Made by a program: the position numbers and the translations under genes. 64,000 bases of DNA from Dyadobacter jejuensis (GTDB lineage: Bacteria > Bacteroidota > Bacteroidia > Cytophagales > Spirosomataceae), in assembly GCF_003149085.1 (NCBI RefSeq), contig NZ_QGDT01000011.1, positions 62,001 through 126,000 on the forward strand, in the 5' to 3' direction. The notes under the pieces are model-generated. The model saw only the letters and a list, made by a program, of their open reading frames with translations, did no database searches and was not told the DNA's origin. Positions 17,722 to 27,288 of this stretch are shown one piece after another (position 1 is the stretch's first letter; every line of letters begins with the position of its first letter).

Positions 17722-20700
17722 ATGTCCTCAGCCTCCACCATACGGCTTTGCGTCAGCTATTTACTCCTGCTGTGGAGCCCAGTAGCCTGGCCTCAGGTTC
17801 CACCACCTAGCTGTGGAACCTTAGACGATACCAATGCCGCTACCCTACGTACCTTTTCCCAACAGCACGACCTCAGCCGATTGCGCACGGCACAACAAGA
17901 ACTCCTCGAATACCGCCTGGCACTAGACATTAACTACCAGACCTACCAGCAATATAAGGGAGACACCGCCCTGATCAAAAGCGTGGCCTACGGCTTTATC
18001 GACAAGGCATCCGCCATTTTCGAACGAGACATCGGAGTGAAGCTGACGGTAAGTACTATCCACATATGGAAAAGCCCTGAGCCCTATGCCCTCTCCACAG
18101 ACATGGACTATTACAACAATATCCTCACCTATTGGAACATGCATCGCAGCGAACCCCGCGATGCTGTAGTGAGTCTTTCGGTACGTGGAGGGTGGTTTTA
18201 TGGAGGCTACAGGATGTGTACCTCCAATTTCCCCGGCCCCACCAACCCTACCCTTTCGGTAGATTTACTAGCCCACGAGCTAGGCCATACCCTGGGCTCC
18301 CCACATACCCATAGCTGTTCCTGGCCGGGAGGCCCCATCGACTACTGCGAGATCGTAGAGAGCAATGGTGCCGACTGCCAGAGCCAGTTTAAAGAATATA
18401 CGAATGGCACCCTGATGTCCTATTGCCGTAGCGTCCTGCGCTTCCACCCCTTATGCCAAAGCCTAATGCGCTCCTATGCCGAAGGGAAAATCGCTACCAA
18501 CTTCCGGCTGAAAACCATGGACAGCTCTCCTCCTCCGGCCGATCTACAGATCGTACAGAGTAACGACAATCTGCCCATTTTTCAATGGCCTGCAACCCTA
18601 GGGGCCTATCGTTTCCAGCTACAGATCGCCCAGGACGGTGCCTTCACCAACATAGTTGCGGACACGCTACTTTCTCAAGCCTTCTACCGCTCCACAGGCT
18701 TAGGGCAAGGGCAATACATGGCCCGCTACCGCATCCAAACCACCCATGGCTCGGGTGCCTGGTCCCCAGCATCGCCTTTTACTGTTCGTACCTTCAGCGC
18801 CGGCAGCGAAGCCCCTTTAATGCTGCAAGCCGAATTGGACAATAAAGGATTGGTCACGGGGACATTTAAGGGATATCCAGAGACGGACTCCTACCAGGTC
18901 ATGTTCATTAACCTCAATTATACCCAGCAGTTCACCATCTACGAACGGGCGATGCAGGAAAACGGCCCTCAATATTTTAGCCTACCCCTCAACATGCCCC
19001 TTTATGGCTGGTATGGAGTGAAGCTGCGTGTGGGGAAAGCCGGGGTCTGGACCGACTGGGGGGAGTTGCGCTATCTTTCCAACCCCTGGAATGGCCGCTT
19101 TTTGGAAGGAAACACCCTAACTAACGCCACGGCCCGGCCCCTGATTGCCACCACGTACTTTCAGCCCACCACCTCGGCCGGCCTACAGCAAAGTATTGAA
19201 ATCGCTACGGATAAAAACTTCCAAAGGCTCGTCTACTCCGACTCCAGCGCCATCAATCAAATGCAGGAACGGTTTTCCAACAAGATAAACTTTAGTCCGC
19301 AGCTAGCCGAACATACCGTTTATTATGCCCGCACCAGGCTGCAATACGCCCCTGGGCAATATACCCCCTGGGACAGCACACGGTTTCAGACCGGCTGGAA
19401 CGACAGCCGATTCAAATATCTGGGAACGGTAACCCCCAAGCCCATGCCTACCAACAGCTACTCTCTGGAAAATAATTCTTGTCGTTTTTTCCAAACCGAT
19501 AGGTACCTCTATGTATATACTGCCAATATGGGGTATTATGCCAGTGCAGACATGAAGAATTGGGAGGACGTTACCGTAAGTAAATCCAAGGGCAAGTCCC
19601 CCGATTTTCTGCGTCAATTCGCTGCCACCGATGAGTCGGTTACTTACACCCTGGACCAAACCAATGTACTGACCCGGCGAATGACAGGTACCTATCAAAA
19701 CTTCCCCGGCCCCGAAGGGTTCTATACTAGCGGGCTATCCAATGCCGCTATCTCTGAGTCTGATGGGGTATTCTTCTCTTCAAGAACCAAGGGAGTTGCC
19801 CATTTTAAGAATGGAAGTTGGCAATTGTATGGTAAGGCCCTGCTCGGCTCCGACAATGCCTTGGTGGTGGCCAACTCCGAATCGGGGATTTGGGCGGTCA
19901 TGGAAGGGGGGATGGTATGGTGCTTCCAACAGAATCAGTGGGTACAGCGGCCCTCCCTACCCCAATGGCAGGGAATAAAAGGCCTATTATTCGACCCAAA
20001 TGGGCAAGCCTACGCCTATGGTACCTGGGGCGCCAGCCGACTTAGCCCTAACCAGCAAGCCTGGGAACAGGTAGCGGGCCTGGCCAATTACCCCATCGCA
20101 AAAATGTTGCTCGATTCATCTGCCAGCCTATGGGCCGCTAGCTACAAGGTAGTAGGTGTTAACGTTCAAGATCAGGCCCTTATAAAGCTTTCACAAGGCC
20201 AAACCACGGTATATAACGACGGACTGGCCTTCTTACGTGAGCCTTTCGATATCGCCTATTTCAAAAACAAACTGTATATACTCACCACTGGGGCAGAGCT
20301 CCATAGCTTCGACGAATCCAATATTCAACGCTTTGACCCTCAAGCTAGTTACTGTATAGGCGACAAGCTACCCGTGAGCCTGACGAGCAATTCCACCCAG
20401 GCTTCTTCCACCGACTTAAGCATAGAACTGCTACCCGAAAAGGCACCGCAGCCCCCAGTAATTTTAGCTTCTGAAGCCATCAGGCTGTTTCCATTTAGGG
20501 GCCGTTCCGGAACTCCTGAATTCTTACTTTCCGAAGATATAGCCCCTGGGACCTATAGACTTAGAACGGTCCTAGAGCATCCGGACCTACGAAGTCCAGT
20601 AAGTGAGCAGTTTTATGTATCCCAGCTCCCTCAGGCATCCATTGCCTTAGGAGCTGTCTCCCCCTATGCGACCCCTTTGCTAGCTCCCGAAGGAAAGGGT

Positions 20701-21117
20701 TTTCAATATGAATGGCTTAAGGATGGGGAATTATTGGCACGTGAAAAGGCCGCCATACTCATGGCTTATGAGGACGGGAATTATCGGGTACGCATTACCA
20801 ATGCCGAAGGCTGCAGTGCGATTTCCCCTCAGCAGGCCATTACCGTAGAACACCCCAGCCAGATTACCCTGCTACAAAACAGCCCCAACCCAGCCATTTC
20901 CATCAGCAAAATTGATTTTTACACGCCCATTGAGCAACCCATGGAGCTGGAGCTCTTCGATATACGTGGCATTAAGGTTCGCGCTTTGAGCCAGGGAGTT
21001 TATGATAAGGGGTGGCATAGCATGGCTATCGACGTATCGGCACTGCCCTCAGGAACTTATATCTACCGACTATCGGCCGAAGACTTCCGAAAATCGTTGA
21101 AGCTTTTTAAACCATAG
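17722..21117 (+). CDS. Large secreted zinc metalloprotease with T9SS type A sorting domain
   Basis: About 1131 residues from ATG 17722. Signal peptide ends near VAWPQ. A reprolysin-like (M12B-type) catalytic domain follows, with the extended zinc motif HELGHTLGSPHTH at about residue 185 and Cys residues nearby. The middle (about 270-950) contains fibronectin-like and propeller-like segments (WAVMEGGMVWCFQQNQW). The C-terminal 75 residues (NSPNPAISISKIDFYTP, LPSGTYIYRL, KSLKLFKP) are a T9SS type A sorting domain, so the protein should cross the outer membrane and be attached to the surface or released. It stands alone as a transcription unit. Likely role: digestion of external protein. Confidence 0.9.
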   Translation: MSSASTIRLCVSYLLLLWSPVAWPQVPPPSCGTLDDTNAATLRTFSQQHDLSRLRTAQQELLEYRLALDINYQTYQQYKGDTALIKSVAYGFIDKASAIFERDIGVKLTVSTIHIWKSPEPYALSTDMDYYNNILTYWNMHRSEPRDAVVSLSVRGGWFYGGYRMCTSNFPGPTNPTLSVDLLAHELGHTLGSPHTHSCSWPGGPIDYCEIVESNGADCQSQFKEYTNGTLMSYCRSVLRFHPLCQSLMRSYAEGKIATNFRLKTMDSSPPPADLQIVQSNDNLPIFQWPATLGAYRFQLQIAQDGAFTNIVADTLLSQAFYRSTGLGQGQYMARYRIQTTHGSGAWSPASPFTVRTFSAGSEAPLMLQAELDNKGLVTGTFKGYPETDSYQVMFINLNYTQQFTIYERAMQENGPQYFSLPLNMPLYGWYGVKLRVGKAGVWTDWGELRYLSNPWNGRFLEGNTLTNATARPLIATTYFQPTTSAGLQQSIEIATDKNFQRLVYSDSSAINQMQERFSNKINFSPQLAEHTVYYARTRLQYAPGQYTPWDSTRFQTGWNDSRFKYLGTVTPKPMPTNSYSLENNSCRFFQTDRYLYVYTANMGYYASADMKNWEDVTVSKSKGKSPDFLRQFAATDESVTYTLDQTNVLTRRMTGTYQNFPGPEGFYTSGLSNAAISESDGVFFSSRTKGVAHFKNGSWQLYGKALLGSDNALVVANSESGIWAVMEGGMVWCFQQNQWVQRPSLPQWQGIKGLLFDPNGQAYAYGTWGASRLSPNQQAWEQVAGLANYPIAKMLLDSSASLWAASYKVVGVNVQDQALIKLSQGQTTVYNDGLAFLREPFDIAYFKNKLYILTTGAELHSFDESNIQRFDPQASYCIGDKLPVSLTSNSTQASSTDLSIELLPEKAPQPPVILASEAIRLFPFRGRSGTPEFLLSEDIAPGTYRLRTVLEHPDLRSPVSEQFYVSQLPQASIALGAVSPYATPLLAPEGKGFQYEWLKDGELLAREKAAILMAYEDGNYRVRITNAEGCSAISPQQAITVEHPSQITLLQNSPNPAISISKIDFYTPIEQPMELELFDIRGIKVRALSQGVYDKGWHSMAIDVSALPSGTYIYRLSAEDFRKSLKLFKP

Positions 21118-21148
21118 AGGTCGTGTTCGTTCTTATGATTCCTCGCCG

Positions 21149-22147
21149 TCAATTCACTTGAAAGTTAATGGGGATACGCATGGGTGCGGCGATGGCTCGC
21201 CCTTTGTATAGAGCGGGCTCCCATTTCCCTTCCATTAGCTTGATGATCCGGAGGGCTTCCCGGTCGGCATCGGCCTGTAAATTCTCTGAAACACGTACCA
21301 TACTCCAAATCTGTCCATTCTCGTACCAGTCGGTCCGCTGCACCAAAGACTCTTGGCGTTGGTACAGACGGCGGATACTCCCATTAGGATAGTAATAACG
21401 AGCCAATAGGGGCATGGCCGCCTTCCCATCGAAAGCCTCAAAGGCGAGAAGCTCCCCCTCGACAGATCGGGTAATTTTCTCATACGGGGAGCCTACCATC
21501 GTTTCCTTGGTGCTCGTTACGATAGCCAATAATGAATCGGCAGCCCCAGCCAAATGGACCCAGCTGGTATCTTTAGAAAATGGTACCGTTTTTATGGTTT
21601 TCCACCCATCTCCTTTTTTCTGTTGATAAAGTAGGTTGCTCCGGGCATGTCCCAGCGCATCCACCGGAATATAATTGCGGTATTTTATATCGGATGCTAC
21701 TCGGGTAGCCTCATTTTTTTTATTGAAATACTCGATCAAAACACCTTCTTGACCGTCATATCCAGGAATGGCCTCAGTCCGAATATAGGCGGGGTACACC
21801 ACCTTTTGCCTTACAGGAGCCCCTGCTTTCACTGCTGGCTTCCAGGCCTTATATAATGAAAGGACCCGCACAACCTCGCGGTCTACCTCAGGACTCATAG
21901 AGCGTAGGACCTGAAGGTCGGTCATCCGCCCATCGGGCTCTACCGTTCCTTGCACAAAAACGCGGCCATCAAGGCCCTGAGCAGCCGAGGCGATGGGCAG
22001 CTGAAGATTGGCTAGTACATAGGCGCCCAGCCTTTCCATCCCTCCAGCAGGAACGGCTGGGGAGTCGGTCTGTTGCGCTTCCAATACCCCTTGTCCATAG
22101 CTCAACTGGCATGCCAAGAGGCCTAAAATAATTCCTGTCAATTTCAT
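21149..22147 (-). CDS. Secreted protein with two TonB C-terminal-like domains
   Basis: About 332 residues from ATG 22147 (an upstream TTG adds only three residues). A signal peptide (LTGIILGLLACQLSYGQ) is followed by a TonB_C-like region at about 40-125 (DGRVFVQGTVEPDGRMTDLQ and KAWKPAVKAG), a central part with YYPNGSIRRLYQRQ and WYENGQIWS, resembling MORN/YwqK-like repeats, and a second TonB-like end (GKWEPALYKGRAI, RIPINFQV). It lacks the N-terminal membrane helix and Pro-rich spacer of true TonB, so it is probably an envelope protein that borrows the domain, common in Bacteroidota. Confidence 0.75.
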   Translation of the reverse strand: MKLTGIILGLLACQLSYGQGVLEAQQTDSPAVPAGGMERLGAYVLANLQLPIASAAQGLDGRVFVQGTVEPDGRMTDLQVLRSMSPEVDREVVRVLSLYKAWKPAVKAGAPVRQKVVYPAYIRTEAIPGYDGQEGVLIEYFNKKNEATRVASDIKYRNYIPVDALGHARSNLLYQQKKGDGWKTIKTVPFSKDTSWVHLAGAADSLLAIVTSTKETMVGSPYEKITRSVEGELLAFEAFDGKAAMPLLARYYYPNGSIRRLYQRQESLVQRTDWYENGQIWSMVRVSENLQADADREALRIIKLMEGKWEPALYKGRAIAAPMRIPINFQVN

Positions 22148-22298
22148 GTACAGCAAAAATCAGAACTTGAAAATTAGTCCTGAACTTAAATTTATTCACT
22201 TAAAGTAACAAATCGTTTATAATGTTTTCTACAAAATCTTAATCAACTGATAACCTGCAAATAACAGCTAGGTAATATGAAATGTGAAAATTTGTAAC

Positions 22299-23162
22299 AT
22301 GGCAGAGAAAACAGATTTCAAGACGATTATTATTTCTGATATTCACTTGGGAACCAGCGGCTCCAAGGCCGAAGAAGTGACCAACTTCTTAAAGATGTAC
22401 ACCTGTAAGAAACTTATTCTGAACGGGGATATCATCGATGCATGGCAGCTCAAAAAATATGGCGTATGGAAGCGTAAGCATACCCTGTTTTTTAAGCGGG
22501 TGCTACGCATGATCGAGCAAAATAACACCAAGGTGATCTACCTACGGGGAAATCATGACGATTTTCTCGATCAGATCCTGCCCTTGCGACTGGGAAAGCA
22601 TTTCCAGATTCGCACCGATTACATTCTGAACTCTGGAGATCAGCGTTTTTATGTAACCCATGGCGATGTGTTCGACTCCATTACCACCCACCTAAAGTGG
22701 CTGGCGTATCTGGGCGATATCGGCTACACTTTCCTCTTATGGGTCAACAAACAATATAATAAATACAGAGCTTGGCGGGGTCTACCTTACTTTTCTCTCT
22801 CGCAAAAGATTAAGCAGTCGGTCAAATTTGCAGTGAATTACATGACCGATTTTGAAGAAAAGCTGACCGAGCTAGCCAGGTCCCGGGGCTGTGATGGCAT
22901 CATCTGCGGGCATATACACCAACCGGCCATTCGCGAGATCGACGGCATTATGTATATGAACTCTGGAGACTGGGTAGAGACGCTCAGTGCTTTGGTAGAG
23001 GATCATGAGGGCAACTGGAACCTGCTTTATTACAACCAGGTGCTCGAAGACGAAAAAAAAAGCGAAGTAGACGCCCCCTTTCGAGAGACGAGCTTCAAGG
23101 TAGTGGACAAGCAAGTGGCCTTTACGGGCCTCATGCCAAAGCCCAATAAAAAAATAGGTTAA
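22299..23162 (+). CDS. UDP-2,3-diacylglucosamine diphosphatase-like metallophosphoesterase
   Basis: About 287 residues from ATG 22299 (a GTG lies 15 bases upstream). Calcineurin-like motifs are complete and in order: SDIHLG, NGDIID, RGNHDD, VTHGD, and GHIHQP. The overall form resembles LpxH, the lipid A pathway enzyme cleaving UDP-diacylglucosamine, but is longer than LpxH of Enterobacteria. It ends two bases before a glycosyltransferase gene, and this pair is seen together in Bacteroidota, suggesting a shared role in envelope glycolipid synthesis. Whether it is the cell's main LpxH is uncertain. Confidence 0.82.
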   Translation: MAEKTDFKTIIISDIHLGTSGSKAEEVTNFLKMYTCKKLILNGDIIDAWQLKKYGVWKRKHTLFFKRVLRMIEQNNTKVIYLRGNHDDFLDQILPLRLGKHFQIRTDYILNSGDQRFYVTHGDVFDSITTHLKWLAYLGDIGYTFLLWVNKQYNKYRAWRGLPYFSLSQKIKQSVKFAVNYMTDFEEKLTELARSRGCDGIICGHIHQPAIREIDGIMYMNSGDWVETLSALVEDHEGNWNLLYYNQVLEDEKKSEVDAPFRETSFKVVDKQVAFTGLMPKPNKKIG

Positions 23163-23164
23163 GT

Positions 23165-24310
23165 ATGCGCATCGTATTTTTAGTTCAAGGTGAAGGAAAA
23201 GGACATCTTACCCAGGCGATATCGCTAGGGCAAATCCTTACGGAAGCGGGCCACGAGGTAGTAGGTGCCCTCGTAGGGAAATCGCCCGATAGGACCATCC
23301 CATCATTTTTTGAGCGAGAAATAGGCGCTCCGGTATTCCTACACGACGCCCCCAACATCATATATAATAAGAAAGGTCGGGGTATTAATCTACCTAAAAC
23401 GATCATGACCCATTTGGGTTCTTTGCCTCATTATTTGAAGAGTTTGCATGGTATTCACAAGACCATTGAGTCCCTAACACCCGACCTTATCGTCAACTTT
23501 TACGAGATCTATGGAGGCTTATACAACGTGCTGTTCCGCAGCGGAATACCGATGGTATGCATTGCACATCAGTACCTGCTACAAAACCCCACTTTTACCT
23601 TCCCCCCCAAAAGTTCGATCGATCGTAAGTTTATAAACTTCAACACCCAAGCCACCTCCTGGCTTTGTAAGCGCAAACTATCGTTGTCCTTTAGGCCCAT
23701 GCCCGTACAGGATCCTAAAAAACACCTGGTAGTGCCCCCCCTGCTCCGGCGTGAAGTTCGGTTGCTGGAGCCTCATCAGGGCGACTACCTCCTGGTGTAT
23801 ATGACTCACCACAGCCTAAGCAAGCATATTATCGACTGGCATCAAAAACATCCGGAGGTAAAGCTTGTGTGTTTCTGGGACAATCGCCACGAAGGCGAAA
23901 CAGTACAGTACGGCCGCAATTTGGTCTTTCACCAAATAAATGCCGAAAAATACCTCCATTTGCTAGCGGGCTGCAAGGCATTGGTAACCACAGCGGGCTT
24001 TGAGTCGGTATGTGAAGCGATGTACTTGGGCAAACCGGTAATGATGGTTCCAGTTCCCAAGCATTTTGAACAGCAATGCAACGCCCTGGACGGGGTCATT
24101 TCTGGAGCGGGTATATCGGCCAAGTCTTTTGACCTATCCATAGTATTAGACTACCTCCCTCGCCACCAGGATCAATCGGCCCGTTTTAGAAGCTGGTATA
24201 TGCAAGGCGACAACATGTTTCTGAATGCCATCGAAGACTTTGGCCATGGCACGGTAAGCCACAACAGGCCCATGCCCGAAAATAAATCCTCAAAAGTGTA
24301 CCATCGCTAG
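23165..24310 (+). CDS. MurG-like glycosyltransferase (GT-B fold)
   Basis: A 381-residue protein beginning MRIVFLVQGEGKGHLTQAIS, the glycine-rich N-terminal loop of GT28/MurG-type enzymes. The C-terminal domain has ALVTTAGFESVCEAMYLGKP with the donor-binding Glu, then MVPVPKHFEQQCNA, typical for UDP-sugar binding. It starts two bases after the phosphoesterase stop codon, so the two are co-translated. Likely role: transfer of a sugar onto a lipid or polysaccharide in the inner membrane; acceptor unknown. Confidence 0.85.
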   Translation: MRIVFLVQGEGKGHLTQAISLGQILTEAGHEVVGALVGKSPDRTIPSFFEREIGAPVFLHDAPNIIYNKKGRGINLPKTIMTHLGSLPHYLKSLHGIHKTIESLTPDLIVNFYEIYGGLYNVLFRSGIPMVCIAHQYLLQNPTFTFPPKSSIDRKFINFNTQATSWLCKRKLSLSFRPMPVQDPKKHLVVPPLLRREVRLLEPHQGDYLLVYMTHHSLSKHIIDWHQKHPEVKLVCFWDNRHEGETVQYGRNLVFHQINAEKYLHLLAGCKALVTTAGFESVCEAMYLGKPVMMVPVPKHFEQQCNALDGVISGAGISAKSFDLSIVLDYLPRHQDQSARFRSWYMQGDNMFLNAIEDFGHGTVSHNRPMPENKSSKVYHR

Positions 24311-24426
24311 TCGGTCACTACAATTTGCATGGCTTGCCATTCCATAATACCGGTGGTGCCCAGGTTTGGATACTGCGAGATACTTCCTCCTGCCTAGAGA
24401 ACTCCTTCTTACCGTTGTAGCTGAAT

Positions 24427-24462
24427 AAAAAAAATCGTCCGGAAGTAAAACCTCCGAACGAT
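24427..24462 (-). terminator. Terminator after the serpin gene
   Basis: On the minus strand a 10-bp stem (atcgttcgga with tccggacgat, one G-T pair), 9-base loop and a run of eight T, lying about 85 bases after the serpin stop codon. Confidence 0.85.
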
Positions 24463-24545
24463 AACGCACCCCAGACGCCAGCCGAAACCGGCGTCGTGCT
24501 CTTGAGTAGGTTGGACCTGCGCATACTGGTCCTTCCTACAATATT

Positions 24546-25778
24546 TTAATGGAGGGTAGGATTCATAATCCGACCCATAAATAAAATGGAATTTGAAGTA
24601 TTTTCACTGATCACCAAGCCGAATGGTTTATTACAGATAAACTTTTGAACCATGGGAAGGCTCGTCACCTCGATGCCGATGGTGGTTACGGCCGCGGCTT
24701 CGGTGCCCTCTTCATCCACGCCTAGGAAGGTATCTTGCTTCACAAAACTCACCAAAAGGTTATTCTGACTACTAATTCCCTGCAGCTCGGCTCCTGGAAG
24801 AAAGACCTTTTGAATCCCCATTTGCGATAAGGTCTTGTTTAGTTTTACCGAATATTTCAATTGGAACTTGGGAAGTCCAACCATTACTTTAGTGCCATGC
24901 AGTTGACTCTTCTGCAGGTCTTCCCAGTCCGTATACTTCATGGCACTCATAACATCTCCAATCTTGACTCCATCGTTGGGAAGAATAAGGGTCATATTAA
25001 ATTGTCCGTTGGCATATGGCAAACGCAAGGCTTTATAAGTATCGTTGCTAGCTGCATCGAAGGTCCCTTCATGAAACATCATCGTCGTCGTTTTCCCAGT
25101 TCCATCTTCCAAATTGTAAGCGGCTTCTTTGGTGTTTTTGGGGTCAAATTCCGATTGCCAGCTCCCTTTGAAATATAGGGCATTGAGCAAAAACATCACC
25201 TGGTCGGCGGTGATACTGTCCAGAACTTTATCGATTTTCTTATTAGTGTTGTCAGAAGCCCACTGATTAATTTTAGCCAATGCAGTCGCATCGAATGGTA
25301 AACCCGTTACCTCGGCATTAAAAATGTCCTTTAAGCCTTGGGTATAGTCCGTCTTGACGGGGAATCCTTCCTTGTACCACATCGAGTTGGCCAGGCCAAC
25401 CTTTACCCGTGAATCGGCTATGGGCAAGTCCCTGATCAACACCTTATAGGCCTGCTGGAGATCGTCTTCACTAATGTCGTTAAGCTTTAAGGCGGTCTTT
25501 ATTTCGCTAGCCGTCTCTCCCTGAGCTCCAGCAAGGAGCATCCCCATGGCCATATGCAGGCTCAATGGCGACACAAACAGGTTTTCGGTTGCTGGTTGGG
25601 TAGCTTGTAGATTTTTAAAGAAGTCGAAGGCAAACTGACCACTCCCCGTAGCTACCGACTCTGGAATTTCAATAGGGGTGACTTTCGTACTGGGTGCTAC
25701 GCTATTATTAGTACATCCGGCCAACACGGCAGTGCAAAGGCCGATACCAAAGATTCCTTTTACCAGGATATTTTTCAT
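24546..25778 (-). CDS. Serpin-family protease inhibitor, lipoprotein
   Basis: About 410 residues from ATG 25778, chosen because a lipoprotein signal follows directly (LCTAVLAGC, then TNNS). The serpin fold is clear: FDFFKNLQ, ENLFVSPLSLHMAMGMLLAGAQGETASEI, VMFLLNALYFKGSWQ, and near the C-terminus the hinge DEEGTEAAAVTTIGIEV and FICNKPFGLVI. The Glu-Gly-Thr-Glu-Ala-Ala-Ala hinge matches inhibitory serpins, so it should trap serine or cysteine proteases at the cell surface or in the periplasm. Serpins are uncommon in bacteria. It follows a sigma factor/anti-sigma-like gene pair by 40 bases in the same direction. Confidence 0.93.
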   Translation of the reverse strand: MKNILVKGIFGIGLCTAVLAGCTNNSVAPSTKVTPIEIPESVATGSGQFAFDFFKNLQATQPATENLFVSPLSLHMAMGMLLAGAQGETASEIKTALKLNDISEDDLQQAYKVLIRDLPIADSRVKVGLANSMWYKEGFPVKTDYTQGLKDIFNAEVTGLPFDATALAKINQWASDNTNKKIDKVLDSITADQVMFLLNALYFKGSWQSEFDPKNTKEAAYNLEDGTGKTTTMMFHEGTFDAASNDTYKALRLPYANGQFNMTLILPNDGVKIGDVMSAMKYTDWEDLQKSQLHGTKVMVGLPKFQLKYSVKLNKTLSQMGIQKVFLPGAELQGISSQNNLLVSFVKQDTFLGVDEEGTEAAAVTTIGIEVTSLPMVQKFICNKPFGLVISENTSNSILFMGRIMNPTLH

Positions 25779-25818
25779 GACTAATCGATTATGGTGTGAA
25801 TGTATAAAAAACGAGACC

Positions 25819-27288
25819 CTAAAAACTATAGCGAACTCCCCAGGCAACGCCATATAAATGAGGCTTCGATTGCAGACTTACCGTATTATAAAACCCAGAA
25901 GTGAGGCCTTGTTGATAGGAGCCCGTTAGGTTGGCGCGCCACTTTTCCGAGAGCTTATACTGAACCCTTAGCCCCGTAGTAGCAGACAAGTTTACCGAAC
26001 GATATACCTCATCACCTGGCTTGGTCGTGATAATGCCCCCGGTGGACGACTGCAACTCATTTTTCAAGAAAAAGTTGGTCATCACTCCCCCCAAGATGGC
26101 ATAATTCCATTTCCCTTCTGGGTTAAGGGTAAACCCAGCCTGCACGGGAAGCTGCAAATAGCGGTAGTCGTTGGAAATAACATTATTGACGTCGATATAC
26201 AGCTTATTGGGATTATTATTGACCAGAGAGGAGTTGGGAGAATTATAACCAAACTCTTTATTGCTATTGGCATCGGCAAGGGCCGCCTCTACTACGTTGG
26301 TCGATAGGTTGGTAGAAGATGCACTCAACAGATAGCCTCCCCCTTCATATTGTGAATTGGCTTGTAGATAACTCAACCCCATTTCAAGGGACCAATGCTT
26401 GGATACCTTCAGGCCTGCCTGGGTTTGGAAGGCATAGGAAGCCCCCGCTTTGCTACCTCCCGACACGGCACTCTGACGTGCATAGGACATCGACTGAAAG
26501 GACTCCGGTGCCGATACGACCTTGAGGTCGGGGTTAAAAGATGCAGGCATAAAACTTAGTCCCGCCCAGTATTCTCGGGGTTCCTTAGCCAATAGAACGG
26601 GCTCCTCTCGCAGCTCCGGCCTAAAGAATACATAACGCTTTTGCATCAGTACCTCCAGCTCCTCAACAGGTTTTATTGCGATTTCTTTTAGGTCTGTCAC
26701 TCCTTTTTCCGAAAGCTCTGGTACGGTTCCTACTCCCTCGCTACTCGCTACTCGATCCAGAGCATTCCCTTTCCCTTTTAAAAAGGCCTCAACATCTGTA
26801 GGGCTTTCCCCCTGAACAAAGGCATTGATCCCAGCAGGTTGCGTGACCGAAGCATCACTTTCAGGCTGTAGGTGACGACTCTGGTTCGACTTCAGCGCTA
26901 CAGCAGCCCTAGCCGATTCCTTTGCCAAAGGGGCTAAGGTTTCCTGTGGATCTTCAATCCTGGTGTCTGAGGAAGCTATTGGCCCATCCGTTTCTGAATT
27001 CGCCATTTTGGAAGCTTTAGTAACTTTTTCTATCCCAGCGAGAGGGGCCACTTCAAAAGCTTGTTGCTGGTACCATATACCCCCTCCAACCAGCATAAGG
27101 GTAGCTAAGGACGCCGCTACCAGCCACACCCTGCGCGCCTGCCACCAAGCCAAGGGAACAATTTTTTCTTCCTGCTCCTCCAACTTAGCCTCTATCGCGT
27201 CCCAAACCGATTTTGGAGGCGGTACAGAAGCGTCCTCGAGGGCCCGTTTCCACTGCTCTTCAAAGTTATTTTTTTCGGATGGTTTCAT
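25819..27288 (-). CDS. Anti-sigma-like N-terminus fused to an outer-membrane beta-barrel domain
   Basis: A 489-residue protein. Residues 1-48 are cytoplasmic and charged (NNFEEQWKRALEDASVPPP); one membrane helix at about 52-70 (VWLVAASLATLMLVGGGIWY); a low-complexity Ser/Ala/Glu-rich periplasmic linker; then from about 245 repeated aromatic strands (YWAGLSFMPASFNPD, QTQAGLKVSKHWSLEMGLSY, YLQLPVQAGFTL, WRANLTGSYQQGLTSGFY, YGVAWGVRYSF) ending in Phe, as in outer-membrane barrels. Its start overlaps the sigma factor gene by 23 bases. The layout matches proteins next to ECF sigma factors in Cytophagales; an anti-sigma function for the N-terminus is inferred. Confidence 0.75.
   Translation of the reverse strand: MKPSEKNNFEEQWKRALEDASVPPPKSVWDAIEAKLEEQEEKIVPLAWWQARRVWLVAASLATLMLVGGGIWYQQQAFEVAPLAGIEKVTKASKMANSETDGPIASSDTRIEDPQETLAPLAKESARAAVALKSNQSRHLQPESDASVTQPAGINAFVQGESPTDVEAFLKGKGNALDRVASSEGVGTVPELSEKGVTDLKEIAIKPVEELEVLMQKRYVFFRPELREEPVLLAKEPREYWAGLSFMPASFNPDLKVVSAPESFQSMSYARQSAVSGGSKAGASYAFQTQAGLKVSKHWSLEMGLSYLQANSQYEGGGYLLSASSTNLSTNVVEAALADANSNKEFGYNSPNSSLVNNNPNKLYIDVNNVISNDYRYLQLPVQAGFTLNPEGKWNYAILGGVMTNFFLKNELQSSTGGIITTKPGDEVYRSVNLSATTGLRVQYKLSEKWRANLTGSYQQGLTSGFYNTVSLQSKPHLYGVAWGVRYSF

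Noticed and set aside
24318..24524. 68-codon minus-strand frame after the serpin gene
   Set aside because: Overlaps the terminator and has no recognisable features.
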